Source of the DNA: Protonemura montana
Lineage: Eukaryota; Arthropoda; Insecta; Plecoptera; Nemouridae
Reading direction: 5' to 3'
NCBI GenBank assembly: GCA_947568835.1
Contig: OX387604.1
Span: forward strand, 26,689,076 to 26,753,075
DNA: 64,000 nucleotides
In this document: positions 1 through 13,400 of the stretch, one piece after another
How positions within the stretch are numbered: position 1 is the stretch's first letter
How the letters are laid out: each line of letters begins with the position of its first letter
Position numbers and translations under genes: made by a program
Notes under the pieces: model-generated
The model's database searches: none
The model's input: only the letters and a program-made list of their open reading frames with translations
Told to the model about the DNA's origin: nothing

Positions 1-1600
1 GTTATGTTCTTCTCAAAGCCCTTTTTTTACCATTTCTAGTCAAAAGTGATTTTAGGGTTAGAGTGTCAACTGTTTTGTTTTTTTTTCTGTTGTATGTGAC
101 TATATTATATTAACTGATTATGTTTACAGGAATTAAAGATGTTTTCTTGTAGTTAGATATTTTTATTTCGAGTATATGAAGAGCGCTACGAAATGTTTGT
201 AGCTCGAAGCTCCGTTGTTTGTATTTAAATTTAAAGACATCGATAAAGTAGAATAGAAACTAAGCCCTGTACCAAAAGTTCCGAATCTCTCGGAGAACAT
301 CTTGTGATCTTGCATCTTTGCTTCGGGGAAACGATGGATTTCCCAGCATCTGGATATACTTATTATTAAGAAGTTACTTTATTCTACGGGAACTTCACTG
401 AGAGACAGCGAAGCTAATTATATTATTTAAGTGACGATAGCTTTAAGTGCGTTTTGTGATCTGCAAGTGTATTTATTTGCCGAAACGGGGAGTGGGATTT
501 GCATCCACTCTCCAGGCACTCAGCTCTGTCGTTGTTTACGATTGGCTGCATTATTTCAGCCAAAGATTGTTACTGAGATGGAATCTTTTCTTCATAATAT
601 TTTTATGGCATATATAATATATTTTACTTCCCACGTGACAAGAGGTAACCATCGCATTTTGTATGTATGTTGCTGCCAAGGAATCGCACAACTGTGCTCT
701 CGGCCAAACGATGTACTCAAACGACGCTATTTTGGTGGAAAATTGTTTGCGCTAATTAAGGGTAGAACCTATTCGAATAAACGAGCACCACTCGATTGAT
801 GACGAGATCATTTTTTGACTATTTTCGAAAGCTTAAAGTTGGACCACAGCTAAGTTGAACAAGGGAATCTAATCTAGGCCTAGAGTTGTATATTGAGATT
901 GGATTGTTTGATTCAATTTACATGTCATTTAATTCAGCTTAACTAAATACTCTACGCTTCTTGGTTGACAAATTACCTAACGCTAAAGGAATATTGTGGT
1001 ATTTTCAAATCTGAGAGGCCCACGATTTTATCGGTCCATCTCGATCACATTGTGGGGCGAAAGAGTTTCAGACTTGCTTTGCTGCAATCGCAAATCATAA
1101 CCCTCTTTTTGGAAACTAGTTCACCTGCCTTTACAGTTTACCAACCCGATCTAAGGTTTTCAACAAAGTTGGTTTCTTCTAGCTCTGACTCTAGCACTGC
1201 TTTTGAGAAATGACCTCGTTAAGTTGTGCCATTATTGTAAGCAATCACGTAGCTTGCTTAGTTGGCCGGTGAACGATCGTTTGAACGATGAGATCATCGG
1301 GCACCAGGCAGCCTAGTCTTAGTTAGCCGATATATAATACCATTCTTGAAACTTAAAACTACAATTTGTAGATGTTACCTTTACTTGAAGAGCGATTGTT
1401 CGACTAGAATCACGTCTTACACCTAGCCTGATTATTTGGTTCCTTTAAATACCTTCGAGATAAACGGAAAATGCTTTGTAAATAATAATTATGATAATTC
1501 ATTATGGAGATTATGAGGATTATAACAAATTTATTGTATATTTTGTTTTTGAATAATTTTAATTGTGTATAATTTTAATTCAGCAATAAATGCCAATAAA
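1..1600. other. No supported coding gene; possible 3'UTR of an upstream gene
   Basis: Only short open frames without recognisable motifs are seen. The tail of the segment carries two closely spaced AATAAA signals, so it could be the 3'UTR of a + strand gene lying left of the window. This is inference; no splice-linked coding exon was found. Confidence 0.3.
1585..1600 (+). terminator. Candidate tandem polyadenylation signals
   Basis: Two AATAAA hexamers lie ten bases apart (1585-1590 and 1595-1600) and are followed by a T-rich stretch. They could end an upstream + strand transcript. In AT-rich DNA chance hexamers are common, so confidence is low. Confidence 0.25.
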
Positions 1601-4343
1601 AGTTATTTTCAACCAAAATGTTAAGTCTGTCAGCATGATATGTTTAAATGTCATAAAATACCAATGAAAACTGAATTTAGTGCACGTGGTTATGGGTTGG
1701 GGCATGTTTTCAAAATGAAGCAGTCGTGGCTGTTATTTTTCCATTCGCAATCAATACGCCTTACATCTACATCCCTCACAGCTTGCATGGACTCTTCCAG
1801 TCACGTGACCCCACTAGGTCCCTCCCAAAATCCGCCATTAGTGACACTCTAGACGTCGGTACGGTTGGCAGCTAGCTCCATCGCTTCTTACATCGACGAG
1901 TAGTTGATAAACATTTACAAAGACCTGGTCTTCTTGGTGCGGTTTAAGCGTAATTTTAGTAATGTTTCAGTAATTGACATGTAGTGTTGCGAACTCCATA
2001 GGCTTTCAGTGTCAGTGAGTGTGTGGGATAGGCAACCATGGTTACTAGCCGAAAGGATCGAGAACCCACATAAATCCAACTCGTTTACTGGATATTCTCA
2101 AGGTAAATTTGTTTGGTAATTCATGTTGTTGCTTGGCCTGTATTTCTGTCATCAAAACCTTCGTAAATTGTGCTGTGCGTGGGATTGCTTTGACGACTTT
2201 GTGTAGGTTTAAGTAGACGTGCCCAGCCTAGCCCTAGGGCGGAATTTTGCTCGAATTTGTATCATTTTGTTCGATTTATTATTTGCATTTAATAAAGGTA
2301 AAGCAAATTTCGTGCCGAGAAATGAGCTGGTTTAATGTACTTGCGTATGTGTTCTTTGGACAGGGAAGAGCATTTAGTTGATTGATTTATTTGGCTTCTA
2401 AACATACAATTTTGCGGGTTACACAGGTAACTTTGATTGTCAGGGGTCCATCAATGTTATTAGCAGGCACCTGCCGTTGCTTGTCACTAAAAGATTGCAT
2501 GTGCATAATCGCCTATATTCAGCAGCTATCAGTGGAAGCCAATAATTTAACCTGAGACTCACTATTAAGAAAGAGCGAAAGAAAATGTTTTGTGTATTGA
2601 ATAACATTTATATATATATTTTTTAATTTTTTGAGTGCCTGCACCTGCCATCTAATTCATTCACTTTTCTAGAGACCCATCTTTTCTCATCTGTTCAATG
2701 TGTTTTTTTATTTAAGCTTTAGTCATTGATTTCTGTCACTGTGTCATGAATCGTTCCTGTTGAGAGTCAACATTTGAATTATTAAAAATGTACTTTGTTC
2801 CCTAACGCATTGCACCTCGCTAGGCAACTGGCAAAGTACTTTTCTATGTTCACTCACAGAAATCACGACAGTCACTTTATATCTTCTCTGATACTTGCAT
2901 TTTAAAGTTTCACCATTGCACTAGGATTCAATAATGATAGTTGATTTTCGATTGACTTCCCTCTGCAGTTTATACCTGGATGGATACGAACAGAGAACGG
3001 AGCTTCATACCTTCAATAGTTTTCTGCTCAATGAGTAATTCTGAGACGTTCATAAGAGAACTCCATACCCAAGTAACAAGAATGCATTTTATTGTACAAT
3101 AAAACAGCTTGCCTTGCACAATGCATCTCACTAGTTCTATACATACCTCGAGAATGGAGAATTGCTAGATTTTCAACCTTTGGAAGCAGTTCGTCTTTCA
3201 TGAGATTGCATCGGTGGCCAAGGCTATGTATTTCAGAGCGTTAGTTCGATTCAGAGCTGCACCGGGCCTTACTAAAAAAAAAAAACTTGATGGTACCTGT
3301 ATCGTACGTTACCTGAGAAGTTGAGATCAAAACCGTTAATCAAATCACTATCGTTAATAATTTGCGAGTTTCTAAATTTGGCAAAAATGTGAGCGCCGTG
3401 TGTCGCGGAGTGCTCAAAAGTGCCCAAAAGTGCCCAAAATTGCCCGAAATTGCCCGAAATTGCCCAATAGTGACGTGTCGGTTCATAATATACCGGTGTG
3501 AAATGTTTGACTTGTTCACGAAGTACACCCCTCAGGCAAAATGTATAATATCAATAACTTTTAATTGAATTTTTACAATAAACTTGCACAAGCTTGCAAG
3601 TGAATTTGTTCAATCATATCTTAATGCAAGCGGTAATCATTTATCATCGCTCGAGTCTTCTGTCATATGGAAACGTAATTAAATTGTAAAGAATTCAATG
3701 TGTGTAGCAGAGCATCATTAATCAAATTCAAATTAGCTCGTGTTCATAATTTCAGGCAATTGATATAGCTTGGCGTTTATTAGTTTTTGAATATCACAGT
3801 TTCTAGGAAACATGTTTGATACTGAATGGAGAATTCCGAAGTAAATTTACAATATGTTATGACATATTTGAATAGTTCCAGGTTCTTTGTCGGTTTTATC
3901 TTAAGATACGTGCTGTCACATATCTTTTGTTATGTAAAGAGAGATAACTAATGTTTTTTCATAATCGGCTTCTTGCGTTTGACTTCCATTTATGACAACC
4001 GTTTGATTTCCTTACAAACCATTGTTAAACATCTCCGTTAACAAACGTTGAGCGCCACTAATGCACAATAATGCACTAAACTGCTTAAAAAATTCCATAA
4101 ATTTCTCGAACCAAAACTCCTAGAAGTAAGAAAAGCAAAATGTTAACACGCCCATTGGTAATCGCAAATCAATTACATGCAAACATTTTCCCATGCATTT
4201 CACCATTAACCAATCAACCCAATCATTTATCAACTCGATTATGTTATTACAATTTTTCAGTGATAATCTGTGTTATTGAATTATCACCTTGAACTATCAC
4301 ACGACCCCTAATCATTAATCAAGCGTGCTTGTCGTGGGTGCAG
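1601..4343. other. 5' flank of gene 1, no coding gene seen
   Basis: No conserved open frame is visible. A donor-like AAG/gtaaat at about 2101 and an acceptor-like gtgcag just before 4344 would allow a non-coding first exon near 1850-2101 spliced to an exon beginning at 4344. The promoter may therefore lie in this stretch, but no TATA box or initiator stands out. Confidence 0.3.
3411..3470. repeat. Short 10-bp tandem repeat (TGCCCAAAAG type)
   Basis: About six degenerate copies of a 10-bp unit (tgcccaaaag, tgcccgaaat) stand in tandem. It is a small minisatellite in the 5' flank of gene 1 with no coding signal. Confidence 0.8.
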
Positions 4344-4410
4344 GTCGAGTTGATGATCTACTAGAGCGACCCCAGTGCTAGTCAGGGCCCGCGGCTGCGA
4401 CGCTGAAAGG

Positions 4411-4486
4411 ATGGGGTGCAGACGACCACCCTTACCCATGTGGGGTTACGCGTTGGCTACGCTGGCCCTAGTGGCTTTCACTTACG
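4411..4486 (+). CDS. Gene 1 exon 1: signal peptide
   Basis: The ATG at 4411 opens a short basic stretch (MGCRRPPLPMW) followed by a hydrophobic core (YALATLALVAFTY), a classic signal peptide. The exon ends TAC G/gtgagt in phase 1. The frame is open upstream of this ATG but holds no earlier ATG back to the acceptor-like site before 4344. A methionine at residue 10 is an alternative start that would still keep the hydrophobic core. Confidence 0.82.
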
Positions 4487-7400
4487 GTGAGTCACATTGC
4501 CATTTGTTTCTCCTGTCTAATAGTGTATTGGTGTCCGTCCATTCTCTTTTCTCTCCCTCGTTCTCTTTCTAGCGGTCTGTTCGACTTGTAAGTGGAAGCA
4601 ACTAGTGAAGAAGAAGCAAACTCTAACTTTTATTAACCTTTTTTCGGTGACTCGCTTCGGTGTCTATTCTATATATCTACAGAATGGGCGTACAAATGTC
4701 CGTGGGAATTTCCCCCCCGCCCCCTGAAATATTGATCAGCTTATACTCATTATATGTGTGTCCGTATGAATATATGCACGCATTGTGGCAGTTAATTTTT
4801 GTGTACCAGAGTTGCACGAACTATCATCAAATATTCAGTGGGAAATTATCCATGACAACACTATCCACTATTTCCATTTTATCCATACATGTTGCTTCTC
4901 TAGCCTCTCACTCTCTTGGATAAGTTCAAGAAGTTGGGTAGAGACCCCAACCCACCCCCAACCCACCCCCTTCACTCACACAAACACACATAAACACGTG
5001 ACCCAAAGCACAAACTCTGGTTCTGATTGAGATTTCTGTTATAACGAATACGAACGCTTCAATTTCATTCAACTCACTGGACTTGCCTCGACTGGTTCTA
5101 CTTGTACACATTGTTTCTCAATCAGGTCGTTTTAAAAGACATCTGTTCTCATTAGCCTGGTGTCAGGGCAGACTTTCAGCATGTCGCTGTGACAGTTTGA
5201 CAGTGACTGTCACAGTGACAGTCACTCGGGCAAGCCAGCCTGCGATTACACGGGATTCACTTACTCAAACGCTCGCCACTAATTACTTGATAAACTAATT
5301 AATTAAAGTTGATTTAGATTGGTCTCCTTATTCCGACAGTCTGATTAGATGGATAAGAAATACATTTTATAGGGGCCCGGACGCAAGTATTGTGTGGTTT
5401 TACCGAGCTTTTTGAATATTTAAACTAACCCATCGATTTCTGTCCGGTAATACAGATGGTCACATTTTAACAAGTGTGGAAATGCTATACGCAGCGAGCT
5501 GAGAATATGTAGTAATATCATTTCAATCAAGATGTCCCTCAATCGGATAGTAACTTCATGTGCAGAGTTTAATTAGTACATGTTAAGCTCAATTTATTTC
5601 CATCAGAAAATGCATGAACGCAACGGAAAGCCGTGGAAGCGAGCAGTGGTTTTTTAAACATTGAAATAGGCGTAGCATATCAAATGGTGGCTTCCCCATT
5701 ACAATGCGAAGCGTGTGTTTTGAAAAGTGGTCGAAAAGAGCGAGTACCGTTGCTGGTTCTTTCCGAACTGAAGGGGAGTGAAAAGTTGCCTTTTTCTGTC
5801 CCACGTGCCCACAAACACCACGAGCATTCTGCAAACCAGCGAGACACACTGCCAGGCAGTTGAAGAAACTCGCCAAAAAGTTTCATTTATAAGTTAGTCG
5901 AGTGTCTCCAAGATAAATTGTCGGAATTGTGGAGACGTTGACAACAACTGTCACACATGCGACTCATTATAAGCATGTTACCAGGAAAGAAACACGTCGC
6001 GTTTTTTTCCCTGTCGCCGCTGTTCAGGTTATAAAAGATGCTAATAGATGAGCTCTGAAAATAGCTGGCAGTCGAGTCTCTCGTTTAGCAGTCACACTAG
6101 CGCTGGAAGACTACAGTCAGCTCGGAAATCGGAGTTGCTTTGCGTTTTGCGACGTTGCTAACGACTATGCATGCCATTGAAACTCGAGTCGAAGCTGCGA
6201 CCGGTCACACGCCATTTCGAAGCGACTTCGTTTTCAAATATGCACAACCGTTTGCTGGATTTGACTCTGTAAGCTGGCGTTTGACACATTTTGCGCGTAC
6301 GTTAGCTTGTTGCCTTCGAGTAAACCATAAACTCTCTGCAAGTCTTGCGTGAACGTTGTCCCCAGGGTAACGTTCGCTCGTTTTCTACGGACTACGAAGG
6401 AGCAGGAAAGTAGCGTTTGTACTCTTGGTAGTGCTTATACAGGCTCTATGGGCGGTTTAAGCTGAAAGCATAAAACATTTAGACCGAGAATAGATGATGA
6501 CAGCCTTGTCAACATTCGGGAAGTGAAGAGATAATTAATATTTCGAAGAATGCCGAAATGTGTTTATAAGTGGATGCTAACATGTGATGGTGGTAACTTC
6601 ATCCCTAGCTTGGATACATTCCCAAACATTTCGTAGGTGGTAGAGACATGTACGTTTTTTTCTTCCTCCTTTTTTTTCTCATCTCGTAGAGACTAGGAAG
6701 TTAATTTGAAGCGATGCGAAGATGTGAAGATTTGTGATGCATGTCTTCGCCGATCAACGTCTCAAAGCTCGCAGCAGATGGGGTTAGAGCAATACTGCGC
6801 CGATGTCACGGGCAGGGGCACAGTTCCAACGCACATGAAGTTCCACGGGGTTCACGTACCGCTAGGTTGCGGTGCAGAAACACTGACGTGTATATCGTGT
6901 ATATGGCGCTTGTTGGTAGAAAGAATGGCGAGATTCTCCGGTTTCAGTGCTGTATTGGCGGCGGTGAACCCACTTACCGCCTGCGGTTTCCTCAAACATG
7001 CGATTCGGTGATGATATGTGTTCATGCCACTGCTATTGGGGTGTCCTTTTGCCCGTTACCCGCCCCTCACCGCACCGCACCCGTCTCTTTGCTGCCATAA
7101 TGTTGGCTCTTATTATAGGGGCGACCAACATTTTTAAATGGCATTTTCTCGTTCCTTGGTGCTGGGAAAGTACATTGTTTGCGTTGGTATCGTTATCGTC
7201 TACCTCGCCATCGATTTCCTTTCATACATTGTGCCCGGAGTCCCTAATTGTTCCCACGCAAAGATTGATATAGCCGTTACTTGGAAGCTATTAATACCAC
7301 GTACGTATTTGCCGAAGCGCACGGCGGATGTACTGTCTGGTGGCTCTGCTCGGGACATTTTCGCACCCCTGTCTCTGACCCTGAAGAAAGTCCCGGTACA

Positions 7401-10400
7401 ATAATACTCGTCTAAGTGTGCTACAATGCAATATAATACCCCCCCCCCCCCTCCCCACCCATGCTCCTACCCAGCTCTAGCATACAGTCTCTAGTGGAGC
7501 TCGAACCCAGACTCCCTGGAGCTCGATCAGACCAACCAATTGGCGATAAATTCTCCACAACTTGAGACACCTTTTGTACGCATTCAATGATGAATGGAGG
7601 GTGAATTTTACCCGAAAATTGAGAAAGGAAGATGTTGCACCTGGCATTTTTTTCCTACGACAATGCCTGGTTACCTTTTGGTTAGAAATGCAATGGCCGG
7701 TGCGCCCCATGGAATTTCCTGCTGCATTATTATACCTCGGGGCATTTTTGCTTGAAGAAATATTTAGTTAGCAACATGAAAACACACAAAACGTAAAAAA
7801 AAGTTGCATTTCCTTTCGCGTTGTCTGCGGACGACGATTTCTGTGCGACTTAAGGACCGCACGCTTGCGGCGGGGCGGCATCCAATAAAATAAGTCTCAA
7901 GAATAGGGCCGCGGGACAAGATTGACCATTAGGCTGCAATCCAAATTCGCAATTAGTCTCAGTGCCATGTAGTGGGTCGCTCCTGAGGCGGTCTCGACTG
8001 ATTGGTACCATGTCACGGTCTCCCAAGAAGGCTCAATCAGATGAACAGATCACCTCTCTATTTCTTACGGACCTTTCAGCCAGCTCGGAGCGCGTAGCCC
8101 ATCCTTCGATCCATCCCATCTGTCTTATCTCATCTCTGTCTTCTTCTTGCAGCAAACTCCGAGCAAACGAGACTCAATGCAATGAAGAACAAACACAATA
8201 TGTACTCATTTAACACCTCTTATCTTTCTTGCAGGCGAGTGCGAGTTCCCGAAGGCTTGGTCTGGTCGCTGGTTTCAATCAGGAATCCGAAATCTGGTCC
8301 ACATAAACACATCATCCATAGAAACCAAAGGAGTCTGCGTTGAAAACAATGGCGATCGATTTATTATGGAAGACAAGTATGTAGAGACGTTGGTTATGCC
8401 TAAAAATCTCTCTAGACGCGTGCGTCGCGTAATTTAACGGACAACTTTTTGAAATTCAAAATGTATGACTCTGAAAAACGCGACATCTCGCCGCCATTAC
8501 AACATGTGTATTCATTCGTATTCATTAGCCACCGTAATGTAGTTGCTTATAGATTTTCCCCGAAGCTGGCAAGTGTCAGTTGTACCCAGTATTGTATCCG
8601 TCGAGGCGGCCTCATTCATATTCGCACTACGTTTCAAATATCCTATCTACAAACTAATTATAACTTGGTTGCCAGCGAATTGAACTTGCCGAAACATAAT
8701 GTATTGACACAAACATGATTGCCTTTGTATGTAGTGTGGCAAGTATTCGATACTAGATTTAATAATTAGCATCTGGCAGACAGGCGAGTCTGCTAGATGT
8801 GATGACTCTGAGTATATGTACCTTTGCACCCCCTCGCCCGCCGCCCGCCCGCCCGCCTGCCAGTACTCTGTTTCACATTTTGAAACCCCCAGGGTAGGTT
8901 TCGACTGGCAGTGGGTAGGGGTTTAGCGAACACGGCAGGGGAAGGGAGGGCAATGTCAAATGCATGCTTTCGTCAGGTTAGTAATTTTGATAATTAACTT
9001 TGCCCCGAAGCTACATGTAATGGATTTCAACATCCACACAACGTTAACCTATCTCTATCGATGACAATTTCGCAGACCCGCTCGTCACTCTTATAACTAA
9101 CCGTTGGGCTAATTCTATCTGAGTCGCTCATGGACGGACGTTTTATTTGCAGAGTGGACAACTGTTTCCGGTGCATTTTCATCACGGAAAACCACGCCAA
9201 CGTGCTGCAATACAAAGAGAGTGAGTTTACAGATCCGTCTTAACTTCCTGGTGAGATTCCTGACCAGAGCAATCTTGCCTAGCCAGAGCAATCTTACCTG
9301 GCCAGAGCAATCTTGCCTGACCAGAGCAATCTTGCCTAGCCAGAGCAATCTTACCTAGCCAGAGCAATCTTACCTGGCCAGAGCAATCTTGCCTGACCAG
9401 AGCAATCTTGCCTAGCCAAAGCAATCTTCCCTAGCCAGAGCAATCTTACCTAGCCAGAGCAATCTTGCCTGACCAGAGCAATCTTGCCTAGCCAGAGCAA
9501 TCTTCCCTAGCCAGAGCAATCTTACCTAGCCAGAGCAATCTTGCCTGACCAGAGCAATCTTGCCTAGCCAAAGCAATCTTCCCTAGCCAGAGCAATCTTA
9601 CCTAGCCAGAGCAATCTTGCCTAGCCAGAGCAATATTGCCTGACCAGAGCAATCTTGCCTAGCCAGAGTAATCTTGCCTGGCCAGAGTAATCTTGCCTGG
9701 CCAGAGCAATCTTACCTAGCCAGAGCAATCTTGCCTAGCAGAGCAATCTTGCCTAGCAGAGCAATCTTGCCTAGCAGAGCAATCTTGCCTAGCCAGAGCA
9801 ATCTTACCTAGCCAGAGCAATCTTGCCTGACCAGAGCAATCTTGCCTAGCAGAGCAATCTTGCCTAGCAGAGCAATCTTGCCTAGCAGAGCAATCTTGCC
9901 TAGCAGAGCAATCTTGCCTAGCAGAGCAATCTTGCCTAGCAGAGCAATCTTGCCTAGCCAGAGCAATCTTACCTAGCCAGGGCAATCTTGCCTGACCAGA
10001 GCAATCTTGCCTAGCAGAGCAATCTTGCCTAGCAGAGCAATCTTGCCTAGCCAGAGCAATCTTACCTAGCCAGAGCAATCTTGCTTATCCAGGGCAATCT
10101 TGCCTAGCCAGAGTAATCTTGCGTGGCCAGAGCAATCTTGCCTAGCAGAGCAATCTTGCGTGGCCAGAGCAATCTTACCTAGCCAGAGCAATCTTGCCTA
10201 GCAGAGCAATCTTGCCTAGCCAGAGTAATCTTGCCTAGCCAGAGCAATCTTGCCTAGCCAGAGCAATCTTGCCTAGCAGAGCAATCTTACCTAGCCAGAG
10301 CAATCTTGCCTAGCCAGAGCAATCTTGCCTAGCCAGAGTAATCTTGCGTGGCCAGAGCAATCTTGCCTAGCAGAGCAATCTTGCGTGGCCAGAGCAATCT

Positions 10401-13400
10401 TGCCTAGCAGAGCAATCTTGCCTAGCAGAGCAATCTTGCCTAGCAGAGCAATCTTGCCTAGCAGAGCAATCTTGCCTAGCAGAGCAATCTTGCCTAGCAG
10501 AGCAATCTTGCGTGGCCAGAGAAATCTTGCCTAGCAGAGCAATCTTACCTAGCCAGAGCAATCTTGCCTAGCCAGAGCAATCTTGCCTAGCAGAGCAATC
10601 TTGCCTAGCAGAGCAATCTTGCCTAGCCAGAGCAATCTTGCGTGGCCAGAGCAATCTTGCCTGGCCAGAGCAATCTTGCCTAGCCAGAGCAATCTTGCCT
10701 AGCAGAGCAATCTTGCCTAGCAGAGCAATCTTACCTAGCCAGAGCAATCTTGCCTAGCCAGAGCAATATTGCCTAGCCAGAGCAATCTTCCCTAGCCAGA
10801 GCAATCTTGCCTAGCAGAGCAATCTTGCCTGGACAGAGCAATCTTACCTGACCGCTTTGCTTGAACTTCCAGCGTACTGCGCCGAGTCAGAAGAATACGA
10901 CAACCTGGACAACTTGTGCTCGTTGATCTCGGGCGATGCTTCGCTCTACCTCATGTTCCGAGACAACCCCTCCAACGGGCCCGAGCCGTGCCCTTTCAAA
11001 GGAGCACCGTTCACGTTCACGTACAACCGTGGGTCGGGCGAGTGCGGTGCACCTGTGTCACGTATTGACAGTTGCATCGCAGAGTCACGGCTGCGTATTC
11101 ATTATCAAGCGTGCCCTGACATTCCAGCTACAGAGAGCGCAGGTAAAAATTTGCAGTCTTTCATCCTTTGCAATCCTTGGATCTTGCAATCCTAGGACCT
11201 GTGCAATCCTTGGGCCTGTGCAATCCTTGATTCTTTGCAATCCTTGGATCTTGCAATCCTAGGACCTGTGCAATCCTTGATCCTGTGCAATCCTTGGACC
11301 TCGCAATCCTTGGGCCTATGCAATCCTTGGACCTGTGCAATCCTTGGACCTTGCAATCTATGTTTAGTATTCTGCCTGCATATAAGTATAATTCCTGGTA
11401 AGTGGTGGCCAACCAATATAAAATGGTCAATCTTGGTGCCTATCATATACTGGCATTGGTTCCACTGCAGTTTTTTTGTATTTCTTGAATAATTCTTGTA
11501 ATAGGTGAAGTAATCCTTGAGATTCATTTTGATTATTTAGATAGTGGGCAAAATATGTATTGATCTATTTCTGCAGAATTACAGCTGTAAAATCTCCAAT
11601 GCCACATGAATAAATTGCAAATTACATTTTCCTTGAGACCAAAAGATCTAAGCAGAAAATGAAGTGCTACAAGAGTTGACAATACTTTGCAAGTTCTGCG
11701 TGCCGTGCTATATGTAGTAGTGTTTCAGAACCAACTTCTCAAACAAAATCCATCGTCATTCACAAACTTTCAACCAGCAAAGAAGTTTACTAATGATTGT
11801 CATAAACTTGAATATTTACGTCATGAAACGTTGATGTTCACGTATAAGGTTTCTTTGTAAAGTTGGGCTTCTTTCTACATTAGTGCTATATATTTTCCAG
11901 TACTTGGATTTAAAAATAAGAGCTTATAAATGTTGATAAGTTGTTAATGTTAAATGTTGAACCAAGGTTTTGGTTCTGATTGATTTGTTTTTCTCTTGGA
12001 AAGCGCAGTCAAGATGCTTAATTATTGACCTAAGTAGAACTAATACACTAGATAAATAAGACTCGGTGCATTTATCAGCATTAAAAAATCCATTAATTTT
12101 GTTTGTTTTGTACTTTTTAATACTGGCAGCTGCACTCAGAATATTTCTGGCTTCATCCGGGCCAGATGGGCATGAAATTGTATTATACATTGGTAATAAA
12201 ATCTCCCAGGAATATAATCCACTTATCTTGAAACATCTAAAACCAAGTTTCAGTCGCAAAAATAGCATTAACCTAGAAGCCGTTGCCCTTCCTGATTTTT
12301 CTAAATTTATTCATTTGATTGTATTTGATTTTTAAAGTAGATTTTAACTGCTGTTCCTTAGTAAGCCATATTGAGTTTTGCTAGAGACGGTCAATATTCA
12401 GGGTTTTCAGATCCTAACCCCTGCACAAGCTAGGAAATCTTAATTTGTTTCAAATTCTCTGGAAAATCCAACCGAGAATTAAACATTGTTTCCATAAACT
12501 GCTGTTTGGTGCTGATTTAAGGTGTATTTGAACATCAATAGCTTCTCTCTACGCTTCTACATTTTTTATGCTGTCAGTAAATAGTTTTAGCTCCAGATGA
12601 AATAAAGTTTTTTAATGGGTTTATTTTATTATTAAAATGATCATAAGATAAAATCGTAGAATATCCCATCGAAAAATAAGTTTTATAATATTTATGTATT
12701 CGATAACTAAATCGTGAATTTTAAAAGTAAACGTGTAAAATACATTACAAATGTGTATCGCTCATAAATGACATGGCACAGTGTTTGCCTTTGACCGTAG
12801 AATGCGCTGCCCCATGAAATAATGACTTCATTTCCAAAAAATGTCAAATACCACTGTAAATTTATAAACTAACCACAAGATTCTATGATTTAAGATTCTA
12901 TAAATTGCAAATTCTACAAACACTATTTTAGTTCTATTAGCTACAGATATTTATTCTAAAACCAAAGCTATTCATAAAAAAATTAATATAAATATATATA
13001 TTTTTTTAAATTCAACTAAATCCATGTGTTAAAGCTTTAAGAAGCTGTCGCAGGGCAACTAAACAAACAACTTAAGACAATTCTCTATTATTGTGAAGCC
13101 AGCTGTTGTGACCATCACATAGCCATATTGATACATAATTATTTTACATAATTCTATTATAATACATTGCCAAAATAATAATAATACAATACAACAGTCT
13201 ATTTTACCTAAACTATACTATTTTTATGTTGTTGAGTATCCAATTTTTTTAGTTCTTGTTTTCATATAGCATGTGAAGTGATTGTTTCAAGTTTAGTATT
13301 TATTTTTCTCTTGCAAATGTGCATTTGCTGCGCTGTGGTAAGGTAAATACTACATAGAACCATAGGTACATAGGTACACATGGAATGTATATTTACAACT

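Larger units (their letters stand above)
4487..8234 (+). other. Gene 1 intron 1 (3.7 kb)
   Basis: Bounded by gtgagt and cttgcag. It holds a near-perfect GTGACTGTCAC palindrome near 5203, a C homopolymer run near 7440 and a degenerate tRNA-like segment near 7490-7580 (- strand). The open frames here are short and unconvincing. Confidence 0.7.

Noticed and set aside
6030..6075. TATA-box promoter inside intron 1 (TATAAAA, then a CAGTC initiator-like site)
   Set aside because: The spacing of about 40 bp is longer than usual and no coding exon with a start follows, so chance is more likely.
9716..10078. ARQDCS repeat protein
   Set aside because: Artefact of the 18-bp units inside gene 1 intron 3; frame breaks where 19-bp units intervene.
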